6,774 bases of DNA, taken from CAZAGT01 sp964484515 (GTDB lineage: Bacteria; Desulfobacterota; DSM-4660; Desulfatiglandales; HGW-15). The DNA lies in contig CAZAGT010000292.1 in NCBI GenBank assembly GCA_964484515.1, positions 1 through 6,774 on the forward strand, given 5' to 3'. A model generated the notes under the pieces. The model saw only the letters and a list, made by a program, of their open reading frames with translations, was not told the DNA's origin and ran no database searches. The stretch's first letter is position 1. Each line of letters starts with the position of its first letter. Made by a program: the position numbers and the translations under genes. Below, piece by piece: positions 1 through 5,801 of the stretch.

Positions 1-1364
1 GCCTGGCGCCACGGAGCGCCTTCCCGCTGACCGTGGAGGAGGAGAGGAAATTGGGTCAGGAGTTTATGGCCAAGATCCGAAAACAGCTCGATTTGGCAAA
101 GGACGACTTCGTCAATGAATACGTAAATAATCTGGGGAAATACCTGATCAAGCCCCTTGAGGCGAAGTATTTCCCGTTCGATTTTTATGTCGTCAAGAAT
201 GGCGGCCTGAATGCATTTGCAGCACCGGGAGGCCACATCTTTATCTTTTCAGGTCTTATCGAGGCCATGGACAAAGCGGATGAACTGGCTGCCGTGATGT
301 GTCATGAAATCGCGCATGTTTCCGCGCGGCACCTTGCAGAGCGGATCGAGCAAAGCAAGAAGATCAACCTCGGCACGCTGGCCGGGGTCCTGGCAGGCGC
401 CCTGTTAGGCGGTCAAGCCGGCGGCGCCGTGATGGTCGGTTCGGCGGCCGCCAGCATCCAAACCGAGCTCCATTTCAGCCGCAATAATGAACGACAGGCC
501 GATCAATTAGGCTTCAAGTATACCCAGCTGGCCGGTTTTGATCCGGCCGCTATGATCGTCGCGCTCAATAAAATCGGAAGGGCGCATCTGGGCGGCGGCA
601 AGACGCCGCCCTACCTTATGACCCATCCGACCGGGCCTGAACGGATGGCGAACATGGATTCCCTGTTGAGCGGCTATACGCCGGGGCCCGAGAACAAGGA
701 AGCAGCTTCATTCAGAGCGCTCTTCCCCTATCTCCAGACCGTTGTGGCGGTACGGTGCCGAGCCCCGGAGGAGGCGGAGAGGATGTTCCAAGGGGAGCTA
801 GAGAAGAATCCCGCTTCAACGCAAGCGCACTTTGGGCTCGGTCTGGTGTGGAAGGAAAGGGCCGAGTACGACCTGGCGATCGAACACCTTCAAAAGGCCC
901 TCAAGACAGACCCGGACTCAAAACTCATCAAGAGGCAGCTGGGGGAGGCCTATCAACTGAACGACCAGGGGGCCGAGGCCGTCGGTGTATTTGAAACGGC
1001 CGTAAAAAAAGACGATCGCGAAGATCCGGATCTATTCGCCCTCGCCAAGTCGCACCAGGACCAGGAGAACTACACGAAGGCGATTCCACTCTATGAAAGG
1101 CTGGCCGCCGCGCAAACCGCCAAGAACGAGGTCTACTACAATCTGGGCATATGCTATGGCAAGGCCGGGAAACTGGCGCTGGCCCATTATAACCTGGGGA
1201 TCTTTTACAAGAGAATGGGTGACGCGGAAAAGGCAAGTTTCCATTTTCGCAAGGCAACCGATCTCGCATCGGGTGATCCAAACCTCAGGGAGCGAATCCA
1301 GAAAGCGGCTGAGGGGCTCCCTTCCAAGTCTAACCGCAAGGGTCCTTCAAAAGAAACAAATTAG
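1..1364 (+). CDS. BepA-like M48 family metalloprotease with C-terminal TPR repeats (5' end outside window)
   Basis: A zinc metalloprotease of the M48 family with a tetratricopeptide C-terminus, the architecture of BepA/YfgC, which acts in the periplasm on outer-membrane protein assembly. Counting from the GTG at position 33, the zinc motif HEIAH is at residues 91-95. The third-ligand helix NNERQAD (E153, D157) and the HP motif (198-199) follow. A small Gly/Ala-rich hydrophobic segment lies at about 113-142. Residues 262-415 contain TPR-like helix pairs, for example the segment with YYNLG, YGKAGKLALAHYNLG and FHFRKA. The reading frame stays open upstream of the GTG to the window edge (codons from position 3), and no ribosome site precedes that GTG. 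The true start, with the expected signal peptide, is therefore probably outside the window. The catalytic core is intact. Family assignment is firm, but orthology to BepA itself is inferred. The USP gene follows after 50 bases and may share the transcript. Confidence 0.9.
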   Translation, partial: LAPRSAFPLTVEEERKLGQEFMAKIRKQLDLAKDDFVNEYVNNLGKYLIKPLEAKYFPFDFYVVKNGGLNAFAAPGGHIFIFSGLIEAMDKADELAAVMCHEIAHVSARHLAERIEQSKKINLGTLAGVLAGALLGGQAGGAVMVGSAAASIQTELHFSRNNERQADQLGFKYTQLAGFDPAAMIVALNKIGRAHLGGGKTPPYLMTHPTGPERMANMDSLLSGYTPGPENKEAASFRALFPYLQTVVAVRCRAPEEAERMFQGELEKNPASTQAHFGLGLVWKERAEYDLAIEHLQKALKTDPDSKLIKRQLGEAYQLNDQGAEAVGVFETAVKKDDREDPDLFALAKSHQDQENYTKAIPLYERLAAAQTAKNEVYYNLGICYGKAGKLALAHYNLGIFYKRMGDAEKASFHFRKATDLASGDPNLRERIQKAAEGLPSKSNRKGPSKETN

Positions 1365-1402
1365 GTTATTCGCAGGGCCTGATGACCTCGGCCTTGGTTG
1401 CC

Positions 1403-1409
1403 AAAGGAG
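1403..1409 (+). promoter_or_regulatory. Ribosome binding site that fixes the USP start
   Basis: AAAGGAG lies 5 bases before the ATG at 1415. The in-frame ATG at 1382 has no comparable site, so translation most likely begins at 1415 rather than 11 codons earlier. The protein then starts MEERHLLVTVS, which runs directly into the first beta strand expected of a USP domain. Confidence 0.7.
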
Positions 1410-1414
1410 AAACA

Positions 1415-2293
1415 ATGGAGGAGAGACATCTGCTGGTTACCGTCAGCGAGCAACAGAGTGCCCTTTACGGGGTCCAGTTTGTCGGTCATTTCTTCTCCAA
1501 GAAAAACGCCCTGAAGATCACCCTGTTCTACACGGCGCCCAAGCCGCCGGCCGTCTGGGAAGGGGAGCGGACACACGAATCTGTGCGTCAAAGTGAGCGC
1601 CAGGCGAAAGAATTCGAGGCAAAAGGGCGGAAGGCCCTGGAGGCTGCCAAAAGGGTGCTTTTCACGCTGGGATTTGGTGAAGCCCAGATCGCGACCAAGC
1701 TCGTTGTCCGCCAGCAGTCTAAGGCCATGGATATTATCCGCGAGGGTGAGCAGGGACTTTACGACGCCGTGGTATTGGGCCGCCGGGGGCTGTCATGGCT
1801 GGAGCAGGTCTTTGATGAGAGCACCAGCAAAGATCTTCTTGAAAAGGAGCTCACCTTTCCCCTCTGGCTTTGCCGGCGACCCGACCCAGAGCGCAAGAAT
1901 ATCCTGCTTTGCATGGATGGCTCCGAGGCGGCCTACCGGATGGCCGACCATGTTGGGTATATGCTCGCCAAAGACAAGGATCACGAGATCACCTTGCTGC
2001 GTATTGAAAGGTCGCGGAAGGCCTCTAAAGAGAGCCCGGAAGAGATCCTGGCCAAGGGCCAGGAAAAGCTGACAGGAAACGGCTATCCCTCCGAGATGAT
2101 CAAAAGCAAGATCGTGAGGGACTCAAACGTCGCCAAGGCCATCCTGAAAGAGATGGATGAAGGTCTGTACGCGGCCATCGCCGGCGGGCGGACCGGTGCC
2201 GGCCAAGGGCTCCTGAAAAGGGTCCTTGTGGGATCGGTCAGTGACGCCTTGCTCCACGAACTGGATCACGGCGCGCTTTGGTTGTGCAAGTAA
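1415..2293 (+). CDS. Tandem-domain universal stress protein (UspA family)
   Basis: A cytoplasmic protein of 292 residues made of two UspA-type domains, at about 3-155 and 162-291. UspA-family proteins are alpha/beta nucleotide-binding-fold proteins linked to stress survival and signalling; no specific substrate can be given. The second domain opens with the typical strand and DGS motif (ILLCMDGSEAAY, DGS at 168-170). It ends with a GRTG...GSVS nucleotide-binding signature (258-261 and 273-276), although the gap is 11 residues instead of the usual 9. The first domain has GRRG (122-125) with the correct 9-residue gap, but the following G(S/T) is E135-S136, and its N-terminal strand lacks the usual aspartate. 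The two halves may thus differ in ATP binding. The start at 1415 is chosen on its AAAGGAG site. The gene lies 50 bases after the M48 gene on the same strand and converges on the cluster to its right. Confidence 0.9.
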   Translation: MEERHLLVTVSEQQSALYGVQFVGHFFSKKNALKITLFYTAPKPPAVWEGERTHESVRQSERQAKEFEAKGRKALEAAKRVLFTLGFGEAQIATKLVVRQQSKAMDIIREGEQGLYDAVVLGRRGLSWLEQVFDESTSKDLLEKELTFPLWLCRRPDPERKNILLCMDGSEAAYRMADHVGYMLAKDKDHEITLLRIERSRKASKESPEEILAKGQEKLTGNGYPSEMIKSKIVRDSNVAKAILKEMDEGLYAAIAGGRTGAGQGLLKRVLVGSVSDALLHELDHGALWLCK

Positions 2294-2307
2294 GGCGACT
2301 GTCGGTG

Positions 2308-2328
2308 GGAGGTTGGAGGCTGGAGGTT
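2308..2328 (+). repeat. Three-copy heptamer tandem repeat, G-rich
   Basis: Three adjacent 7-base units read GGAGGTT, GGAGGCT and GGAGGTT, beginning 15 bases after the USP stop codon. The units provide at least six closely spaced GG pairs on the + strand, enough in principle for a two-layer G-quadruplex in DNA or in the USP mRNA tail. Only the repetition is directly seen; the structure and any function are inference. Confidence 0.75.
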
Positions 2329-2332
2329 TGAT

Positions 2333-2359
2333 GCTGAGAAAAAAGGAATTTTTCACAGC
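2333..2359. terminator. Hairpin between convergent genes, possible bidirectional terminator
   Basis: GCTGAGAAAAA and TTTTTCACAGC are 11-base inverted arms with a single A/A mismatch around the 5-base loop AGGAA. The structure sits in the 95-base gap where the + strand USP gene and the - strand hydrolase gene converge, the place a shared terminator would be. It is not a classic rho-independent terminator: the stem is A/T-rich near the loop, and no long T run follows the stem on either strand. The hairpin is seen; a terminator role is a guess from position. Confidence 0.35.
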
Positions 2360-2388
2360 GTTTCAAATGTCGTGCCTCGCGCCCGGGA

Positions 2389-3423
2389 TCAGGTCAACTC
2401 TTCCGTACCAAGCTTATCTTCAGAGAGGCCGGTCTCAATAGCTTCCGCCGCACTGTCGAGGGACTCCGAGGCGTCGACGGTCGCCAGGTGAAAGAGCGCA
2501 TCGCCCATGTACACCAGGGGTAGATTGCTGCGGCCGATGACAATCCCCGCCACATCAGATCTGATTTTCTCCCGTGCCTCCCCGAACGCGTCGCCGATGA
2601 CGGCCAAGGTGTCGCCTGCTTCCACCTTGGCACCCAGGGCAACGCTCGAGTGAAGAATACCGCTGGTCGGCGCCCTGGTCCACGTCGTCGATTTGACGAC
2701 GAGCGGTTCGATGGTCTTCTTGCGAAGTGGACGCCTTTTCAGTAGTCCTATCTCCCGCATGACGGAAAGGATGCCCCTGAGCCCCGCCTGGATCGCAAAC
2801 TCATTGAAACGCAGGGCCTCCCCGGCCTCGTAGAGCAGCATCGGGAGCCCCTTTTCGGCCACGGCCTCGCGCAATGAACCGTCGCGAATCCGGGCATCGA
2901 TGATGACCGGCGCGCCAAAGGCCTTGGCGATTCGCCGGGTCTCTTGATCCGCGTAGCAGGCGCGAATTTGCGGCAGGTTGATGCGATGATTTGAGCCGGC
3001 GTGAAGGTCGATTCCGTGCGTCGCATTTGCCACGATCTCGTCCATGAACAGCTTTGCCAAGCGCGACGTCAGGGACCCTTCTTCCGAGCCCGGGAAAAAG
3101 CGGTTGAGATCCCGCCGGTCGGGCAGATATCTGGAACGATGAATAAACCCATAGACATTGACGGTCGGGATGGCGATCAGTGTGCCTCGCAGGCCCTCGA
3201 GGACCCTGAGTTTCAGGAGGCGGCGAATGACTTCGACGCCATTGATCTCGTCGCCATGGATGGCCGCGCTGATAAAGAGACGCGGGCCCGGTTTGCGGCC
3301 ATGGATGACCTGCACGGGCATCGTCATCTCAGTATGAGTGTAGAGCCGGCCGGTTGGCAGGTTGATCGTTCGGCGCTCGCCCGGCCGGATCTCGACGCCC
3401 CCGATGAGGATCGTCTCTCGCAT
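2389..3423 (-). CDS. Succinylglutamate desuccinylase/aspartoacylase (AstE/AspA) family zinc hydrolase
   Basis: A 344-residue zinc-dependent hydrolase of the AstE/AspA branch of the M14-like carboxypeptidase fold. Members cleave N-acyl groups from acidic amino acids; the real substrate here is unknown. The expected metal ligands are visible: H56 and E59 in AAIHGDEINGVE, and H141 in IDLHAG. A substrate-binding stretch DLNRFFPG (105-112) and a likely catalytic glutamate E199 in LYEAGEA are also present. The C-terminal part (about 240-315) is the beta-rich, lipoyl-like domain of the family, ending LVYMGDALFHL. It is the last gene of the - strand cluster, starting 5 bases after the rimK stop with a weak AAGGG site 9 bases ahead of its ATG, so it is very likely co-transcribed with rimK. 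That context favours an acidic or glutamyl-peptide substrate over arginine catabolism, since no other ast gene is in view. Family call firm, substrate inferred. Confidence 0.9.
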   Translation of the reverse strand: MRETILIGGVEIRPGERRTINLPTGRLYTHTEMTMPVQVIHGRKPGPRLFISAAIHGDEINGVEVIRRLLKLRVLEGLRGTLIAIPTVNVYGFIHRSRYLPDRRDLNRFFPGSEEGSLTSRLAKLFMDEIVANATHGIDLHAGSNHRINLPQIRACYADQETRRIAKAFGAPVIIDARIRDGSLREAVAEKGLPMLLYEAGEALRFNEFAIQAGLRGILSVMREIGLLKRRPLRKKTIEPLVVKSTTWTRAPTSGILHSSVALGAKVEAGDTLAVIGDAFGEAREKIRSDVAGIVIGRSNLPLVYMGDALFHLATVDASESLDSAAEAIETGLSEDKLGTEELT

Positions 3424-3428
3424 GCCAG

Positions 3429-4334
3429 CTAGCCCTTTCCCCGCGTGCGGGTGCGGCCCGGCCTAGCGTTCTTCTCGATGAAGGCAATGATCTCTCCGGC
3501 AACGTCCTTACCCGTGGCCTGCTCGATGCCCTGTAATCCGGGTGAGGAATTGACCTCGAGCACAAGCGGACCACTATCGGATCGAATGAGGTCGATCCCG
3601 GCCACGTTGAGCCCCATAACCTGAGCCGCCTTGATCGCCGTTGCGCGCTCCTCCTTCGTCATTCGGACCGGAACCGCCGTTCCTCCCCGATGTAGATTCG
3701 ATCGGAATTCCCCCTTCTGCGCTTTGCGCATCATGGAGGCGACGACCCTGTTACCGATGACAAAGCAGCGCAGATCGCTCCCGGCCGCTTCCTTGACATA
3801 GGCCTGCACCAGAAAATGGGCCTTCAGGCTCCTGAAGGCCTCGATGGTACTTTCCGCCGCCTTGTCCGTTTCGGCCAGAATCACCCCGCTCCCGTGCGTA
3901 CCTTCCAGCAATTTAATGACCAGGGGCGCCCCCCCAACCAAGCGGATCAGGTCGCGCGTGAACAGCGTCGAATGGGCAAAGCCCGTGATCGGCAAGCCAA
4001 CGCCTTTACGCGCCAGCAGTTGCAGGCTGCGTAGTTTGTCCCGAGCGCGGGTGATGGCTACCGACTCGTTGAGGGCGTAGACGCCCATCATCTCGAATTG
4101 GCGCAAGACAGCGGTGCCGTAGAACGTCACCGAGGCACCGATCCGAGGGATGACGGCATCAAAGCCTGTCAAGGGCTGTCCCTTGTAGTGAATCCCCGCG
4201 CGGGTGGAGATGACGTCCATGTAACATCGCATGTGATCAATGACATGCACCTCGTGTCCTGGCCGCCGAACCGCTTCAACAAGGCGCCGGGTGGAATAGA
4301 GGCTTTCTTTACGGGAGAGGATCCCTATTTTCAT
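3429..4334 (-). CDS. rimK: RimK, ATP-grasp alpha-L-glutamate ligase (ribosomal protein S6 modification)
   Basis: A 301-residue ATP-grasp ligase, essentially the same length as E. coli RimK (300) and alignable from end to end from memory. Shared stretches include MKIGILSR, IHYKG, FDAVIPRIG, TFYGTAVLRQFEM, LNESVAI and RARDKLRS. The ATP-grasp elements are intact: K100, K141, the glycine-rich loop GTHGSG (145-150), RSNLHRGG (211-218), and the Mg2+ ligands D248, E260 and N262 (in LVLEVNSSPG). In E. coli, RimK adds glutamate residues to the C-terminus of ribosomal protein S6 and can make poly-alpha-glutamate; this cytoplasmic activity is expected here. The start codon overlaps the rimB stop (ATGA), with GGAG 9 bases upstream inside rimB, so translation is probably coupled. 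The basic tail (RPGRTRTRGKG) differs from E. coli. The acceptor protein is not proven by sequence. Confidence 0.95.
   Translation of the reverse strand: MKIGILSRKESLYSTRRLVEAVRRPGHEVHVIDHMRCYMDVISTRAGIHYKGQPLTGFDAVIPRIGASVTFYGTAVLRQFEMMGVYALNESVAITRARDKLRSLQLLARKGVGLPITGFAHSTLFTRDLIRLVGGAPLVIKLLEGTHGSGVILAETDKAAESTIEAFRSLKAHFLVQAYVKEAAGSDLRCFVIGNRVVASMMRKAQKGEFRSNLHRGGTAVPVRMTKEERATAIKAAQVMGLNVAGIDLIRSDSGPLVLEVNSSPGLQGIEQATGKDVAGEIIAFIEKNARPGRTRTRGKG
3819..3840. repeat. Perfect 10-base inverted repeat inside rimK
   Basis: GGCCTTCAGG and CCTGAAGGCC flank a 2-base spacer. On the rimK strand this encodes AFRSLKA, a segment that matches the corresponding E. coli region (AFRGLNA), so protein constraint alone may account for it. 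A 10-bp stem with a 2-base spacer could extrude or fold in mRNA, but nothing else suggests a function. Confidence 0.6.
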
Positions 4335-4828
4335 TTTCTCTTGCTCCGTTTCTGCTTTCCTTTTCGGTAGGCGTGCAACAGGGAACGCCCGGCCAAGTAA
4401 GACCCTTGCGGGTCGACGAGCAGGCGTCCTTGCATGGCCGTGCGACCGAGGAGCATGCGAAACCGCATGATGTCACGGTTGGTCAAGCTGATTTCGATAT
4501 CCCAGCTCCTCTGACCCATGCGGATGGGGGTCTGAATAACATACCGCATTTCACGATGTCCGCCCGAATCGACGACGTAACGCTGATCGACAACCTCCGC
4601 CGAACCGAAGACCTTGATATCCTCGCGGCGCTGTAAGGGGTGAACCCCAAAATGGACCTTGAGGCGCCCGCCGGACCTGAAGGGCTCGATCGCAAAGGCG
4701 TGCAGCGATGATGTGCGTGCACCCGTGTCGAGCTTGACCTTGATCGCCGGGACGCCGAGATCCGGCAGAGAGACCCACTCGCGCCAACCCACCTTGATCT
4801 TGGAATCGATCAAAGCTACATTCATCAT
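4331..4828 (-). CDS. RimB-like retropepsin-fold protein (COG4067, 'putative ATP-dependent zinc protease')
   Basis: A 165-residue protein of the small family annotated as putative ATP-dependent zinc protease but resembling single-domain retropepsins. The diagnostic motif VKLDTGARTSSLHA is at residues 31-44, with D34 as the probable catalytic aspartate in DTGA. The family's other landmarks are KVGWREWVSLPDLG (12-25), the RMLLGRTAM stretch (124-132) and LVDPQGSYL (137-145). The C-terminus is strongly basic (KGKQKRSKRK). Relatives sit beside rimK; in Pseudomonas the rimABK operon encodes one (RimB), which is reported to act against RimK-made glutamylation of S6. The start codon is the first of two consecutive ATGs; an out-of-frame ATG lies 4 bases earlier, and only a weak purine-rich site precedes it. 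The gene follows the signal-peptide gene by 28 bases and overlaps rimK by 4. No zinc motif is seen, so the protease-type name 'zinc' is doubtful. Orthology to RimB is inferred. Confidence 0.88.
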   Translation of the reverse strand: MMNVALIDSKIKVGWREWVSLPDLGVPAIKVKLDTGARTSSLHAFAIEPFRSGGRLKVHFGVHPLQRREDIKVFGSAEVVDQRYVVDSGGHREMRYVIQTPIRMGQRSWDIEISLTNRDIMRFRMLLGRTAMQGRLLVDPQGSYLAGRSLLHAYRKGKQKRSKRK

Positions 4829-4856
4829 TCATCCACTCGCAGACAAAACCCGGCTC

Positions 4857-5558
4857 TCACCGGCTCGTCGGCCGAAGCGGGCACCTATCAAAGATCTCCT
4901 TGACGCCGCGACGCGCCATCTCATCGGCGGTCAGCCACCGGATGCCCTTCCTGACGTCCTTCCTTCGCCTCAGGATATCATCGGTGAACGAGCTCTGGGT
5001 CTCGGCAAAACGCTCCTGCCACAGCACCTTTCCGGTCGCTACGTCGACAAGATAGATCGTGAACGCCACGGCAACGGCGCGGTAACCCTCCCCCGTGTCC
5101 GCGGTTCTGCGGCGATACTTGCGGACGGTGCCGAGGACCATCAGGTTTGCCTCCAGGACCTCCCCGAGCCTCTTGGTGACGGATAACGGGGTATCCACCT
5201 TGCTGTCCTTGGGCATCACCCCGTAGATCTCTCTTGTCGCTGTAAGGGGTACTACCCTCTCCCCGTAGCGCTTTTCGAGTTCCTCCTGGACGTATCCGGT
5301 CAGGATTCCTTCCGCGCCCGCTGCCAGGTCCTCGGGATTGAGGGCGAGATCGCTGAGAGGGCCCTTCAAGGGCCCCTCGATATCAACGCCGAGGGCACCC
5401 CTGAAAAAAGGCGTGACCCCGATCCGTTTCACCTGGACTGCCGAAAGGTCCACCTCGGCCTGGGCATCCAGGATGGCAGGATGAAAACCGTTGCCCACTA
5501 CAAGTAGCGTCACCCCCATGACAAGCGCTGAAAAGCGGCATGACCCCTTTCTTTGCAT
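4857..5558 (-). CDS. Exported protein of unknown function, possibly TolB-N/LpoB/CsgG-like fold
   Basis: I do not recognise this as a named protein. Read from 5558 it has 233 residues. A signal peptide is clear: basic start MQRKGSCRF, hydrophobic core ALVMGVTLLVVG, and a probable cleavage after AQA (32-34), without a lipobox. The mature part begins VDLSAVQVKRIGVTPFF. It continues to a middle helix rich in charged residues (about 83-100), then VLGTVRKYRRR (141-151) and a strand pair VAFTIYLVDVATGKVLWQERF (164-184). The pattern VxVxFxIYLVDVATGKVLW recalls periplasmic or outer-membrane-associated proteins of the TolB N-terminal/LpoB/CsgG kind, but this is pattern memory, not proof. The start at 5558 is preferred over a longer reading to 5636 because a near-consensus AGGAGGG site lies in front of it and the signal peptide then sits at the true N-terminus. 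It is the first gene of the - strand cluster leading to rimK. Confidence 0.8.
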   Translation of the reverse strand: MQRKGSCRFSALVMGVTLLVVGNGFHPAILDAQAEVDLSAVQVKRIGVTPFFRGALGVDIEGPLKGPLSDLALNPEDLAAGAEGILTGYVQEELEKRYGERVVPLTATREIYGVMPKDSKVDTPLSVTKRLGEVLEANLMVLGTVRKYRRRTADTGEGYRAVAVAFTIYLVDVATGKVLWQERFAETQSSFTDDILRRRKDVRKGIRWLTADEMARRGVKEIFDRCPLRPTSR

Positions 5559-5563
5559 AAAAT

Positions 5564-5570
5564 CCCTCCT
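5564..5570 (-). promoter_or_regulatory. Strong ribosome binding site that fixes the start of the exported protein
   Basis: On the - strand AGGAGGG lies upstream of the ATG at 5558; six bases (GATTTT) separate AGGAGG from it. This excludes the upstream in-frame ATG at 5636, which has no good site and would bury the signal peptide behind 26 extra residues. Confidence 0.8.
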
Positions 5571-5608
5571 GGCGAACAGGCTGGGCATCACCTTATCATA
5601 AAGACTTT

Positions 5609-5631
5609 GCCGAGTGCAAAAGGCACTCGGC
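5609..5631. promoter_or_regulatory. Perfect 9-bp-stem hairpin/inverted repeat in the divergent promoter region
   Basis: GCCGAGTGC and GCACTCGGC flank a 5-base loop (AAAAG on the + strand, CTTTT on the -). Neither strand has a T run after the stem, so it is not a standard terminator. It lies about 50 bases upstream of the exported-protein start and 170 bases upstream of corA. It could be an operator (dyad for a dimeric regulator) or a leader hairpin in the - strand transcript. The half-site GGCACTC recurs directly at 5679-5685. TTTGC (5606-5610) and GCAAA (5633-5637) could pair in an alternative, longer fold. Confidence 0.6.
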
Positions 5632-5649
5632 TGCAAACCTCTAAAAGCT

Positions 5650-5678
5650 TTGAAAAACGAAGATATACATAGTAATCT
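5650..5678 (+). promoter_or_regulatory. Weak candidate sigma-70 promoter for corA
   Basis: TTGAAA (5650-5655) matches the -35 box in five of six positions. After a 17-base spacer TAATCT (5673-5678) matches -10 in three, including the first two and the last. It is 124 bases upstream of the corA ATG. On the - strand the same area holds an even weaker pair, TTAGCT (5692-5697) and TACTAT (5669-5674), 17 bases apart, that could serve the exported-protein/rimK cluster. Both are guesses by eye, and AT-rich DNA gives such matches easily. Confidence 0.25.
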
Positions 5679-5788
5679 GGCACTCTAACCGAGCTAACAC
5701 GCTCCAAATCCGCTATCAGATTTCCCCTTTATGGTTGCAGCTAGTGCTTGACGGTTGTTTTCGGGTCGCCACGGGCTTCAACGAGAAA

Positions 5789-5795
5789 GAGGTGA
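5789..5795 (+). promoter_or_regulatory. Ribosome binding site of corA
   Basis: GAGGTGA, a 7-base match to the anti-Shine-Dalgarno complement, ends 6 bases before the ATG at 5802. It supports that start over the in-frame ATG at 5814. Confidence 0.75.
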
Positions 5796-5801
5796 TATCC
5801 C

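Noticed and set aside
33..35. GTG as the true start of the M48 protease
   Set aside because: No ribosome site precedes it, the frame is open to the window edge, and the family normally carries an export signal before this point.
1382..1414. Upstream in-frame ATG for the universal stress protein
   Set aside because: AAAGGAG is positioned for the ATG at 1415, and the extra 11 residues do not belong to the USP fold.
1093..1596. 167-codon + strand frame overlapping the protease and USP genes
   Set aside because: It lies in another frame of two genes with clear family motifs, and its translation has no domain character.
3001..3432. 143-codon + strand reading frame opposite the AspA-type gene
   Set aside because: It is antisense to a well-supported gene with conserved catalytic motifs and shows no recognisable domain; typical high-GC shadow frame.
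4637..4650. Small hairpin GGGGT-GA-ACCCC within rimB
   Set aside because: Only 5 bp, a 2-base loop and inside a conserved coding region; expected by chance at this GC content.
4659..5186. 175-codon + strand reading frame spanning the rimB/exported-protein junction
   Set aside because: Antisense to two supported genes, Arg/Pro-rich low-complexity translation, no ribosome site noted and no family resemblance.
5359..5375. Palindrome GGGCCCTT-C-AAGGGCCC
   Set aside because: It lies in the coding sequence for the repeated peptide GPLKGPL; the short internal repetition of Gly-Pro-Leu codons explains it.
5559..5636. N-terminal extension of the exported protein to an ATG at 5636
   Set aside because: It overlaps the perfect hairpin, has no ribosome site, and would place 26 residues ahead of an evident signal peptide; AGGAGGG directly precedes the ATG at 5558.
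5621..5637. Sigma-54 promoter (GGCAC ... TGCAA)
   Set aside because: The GG and GC elements are separated by 9 bases instead of the required 10, and this spacing is strict.
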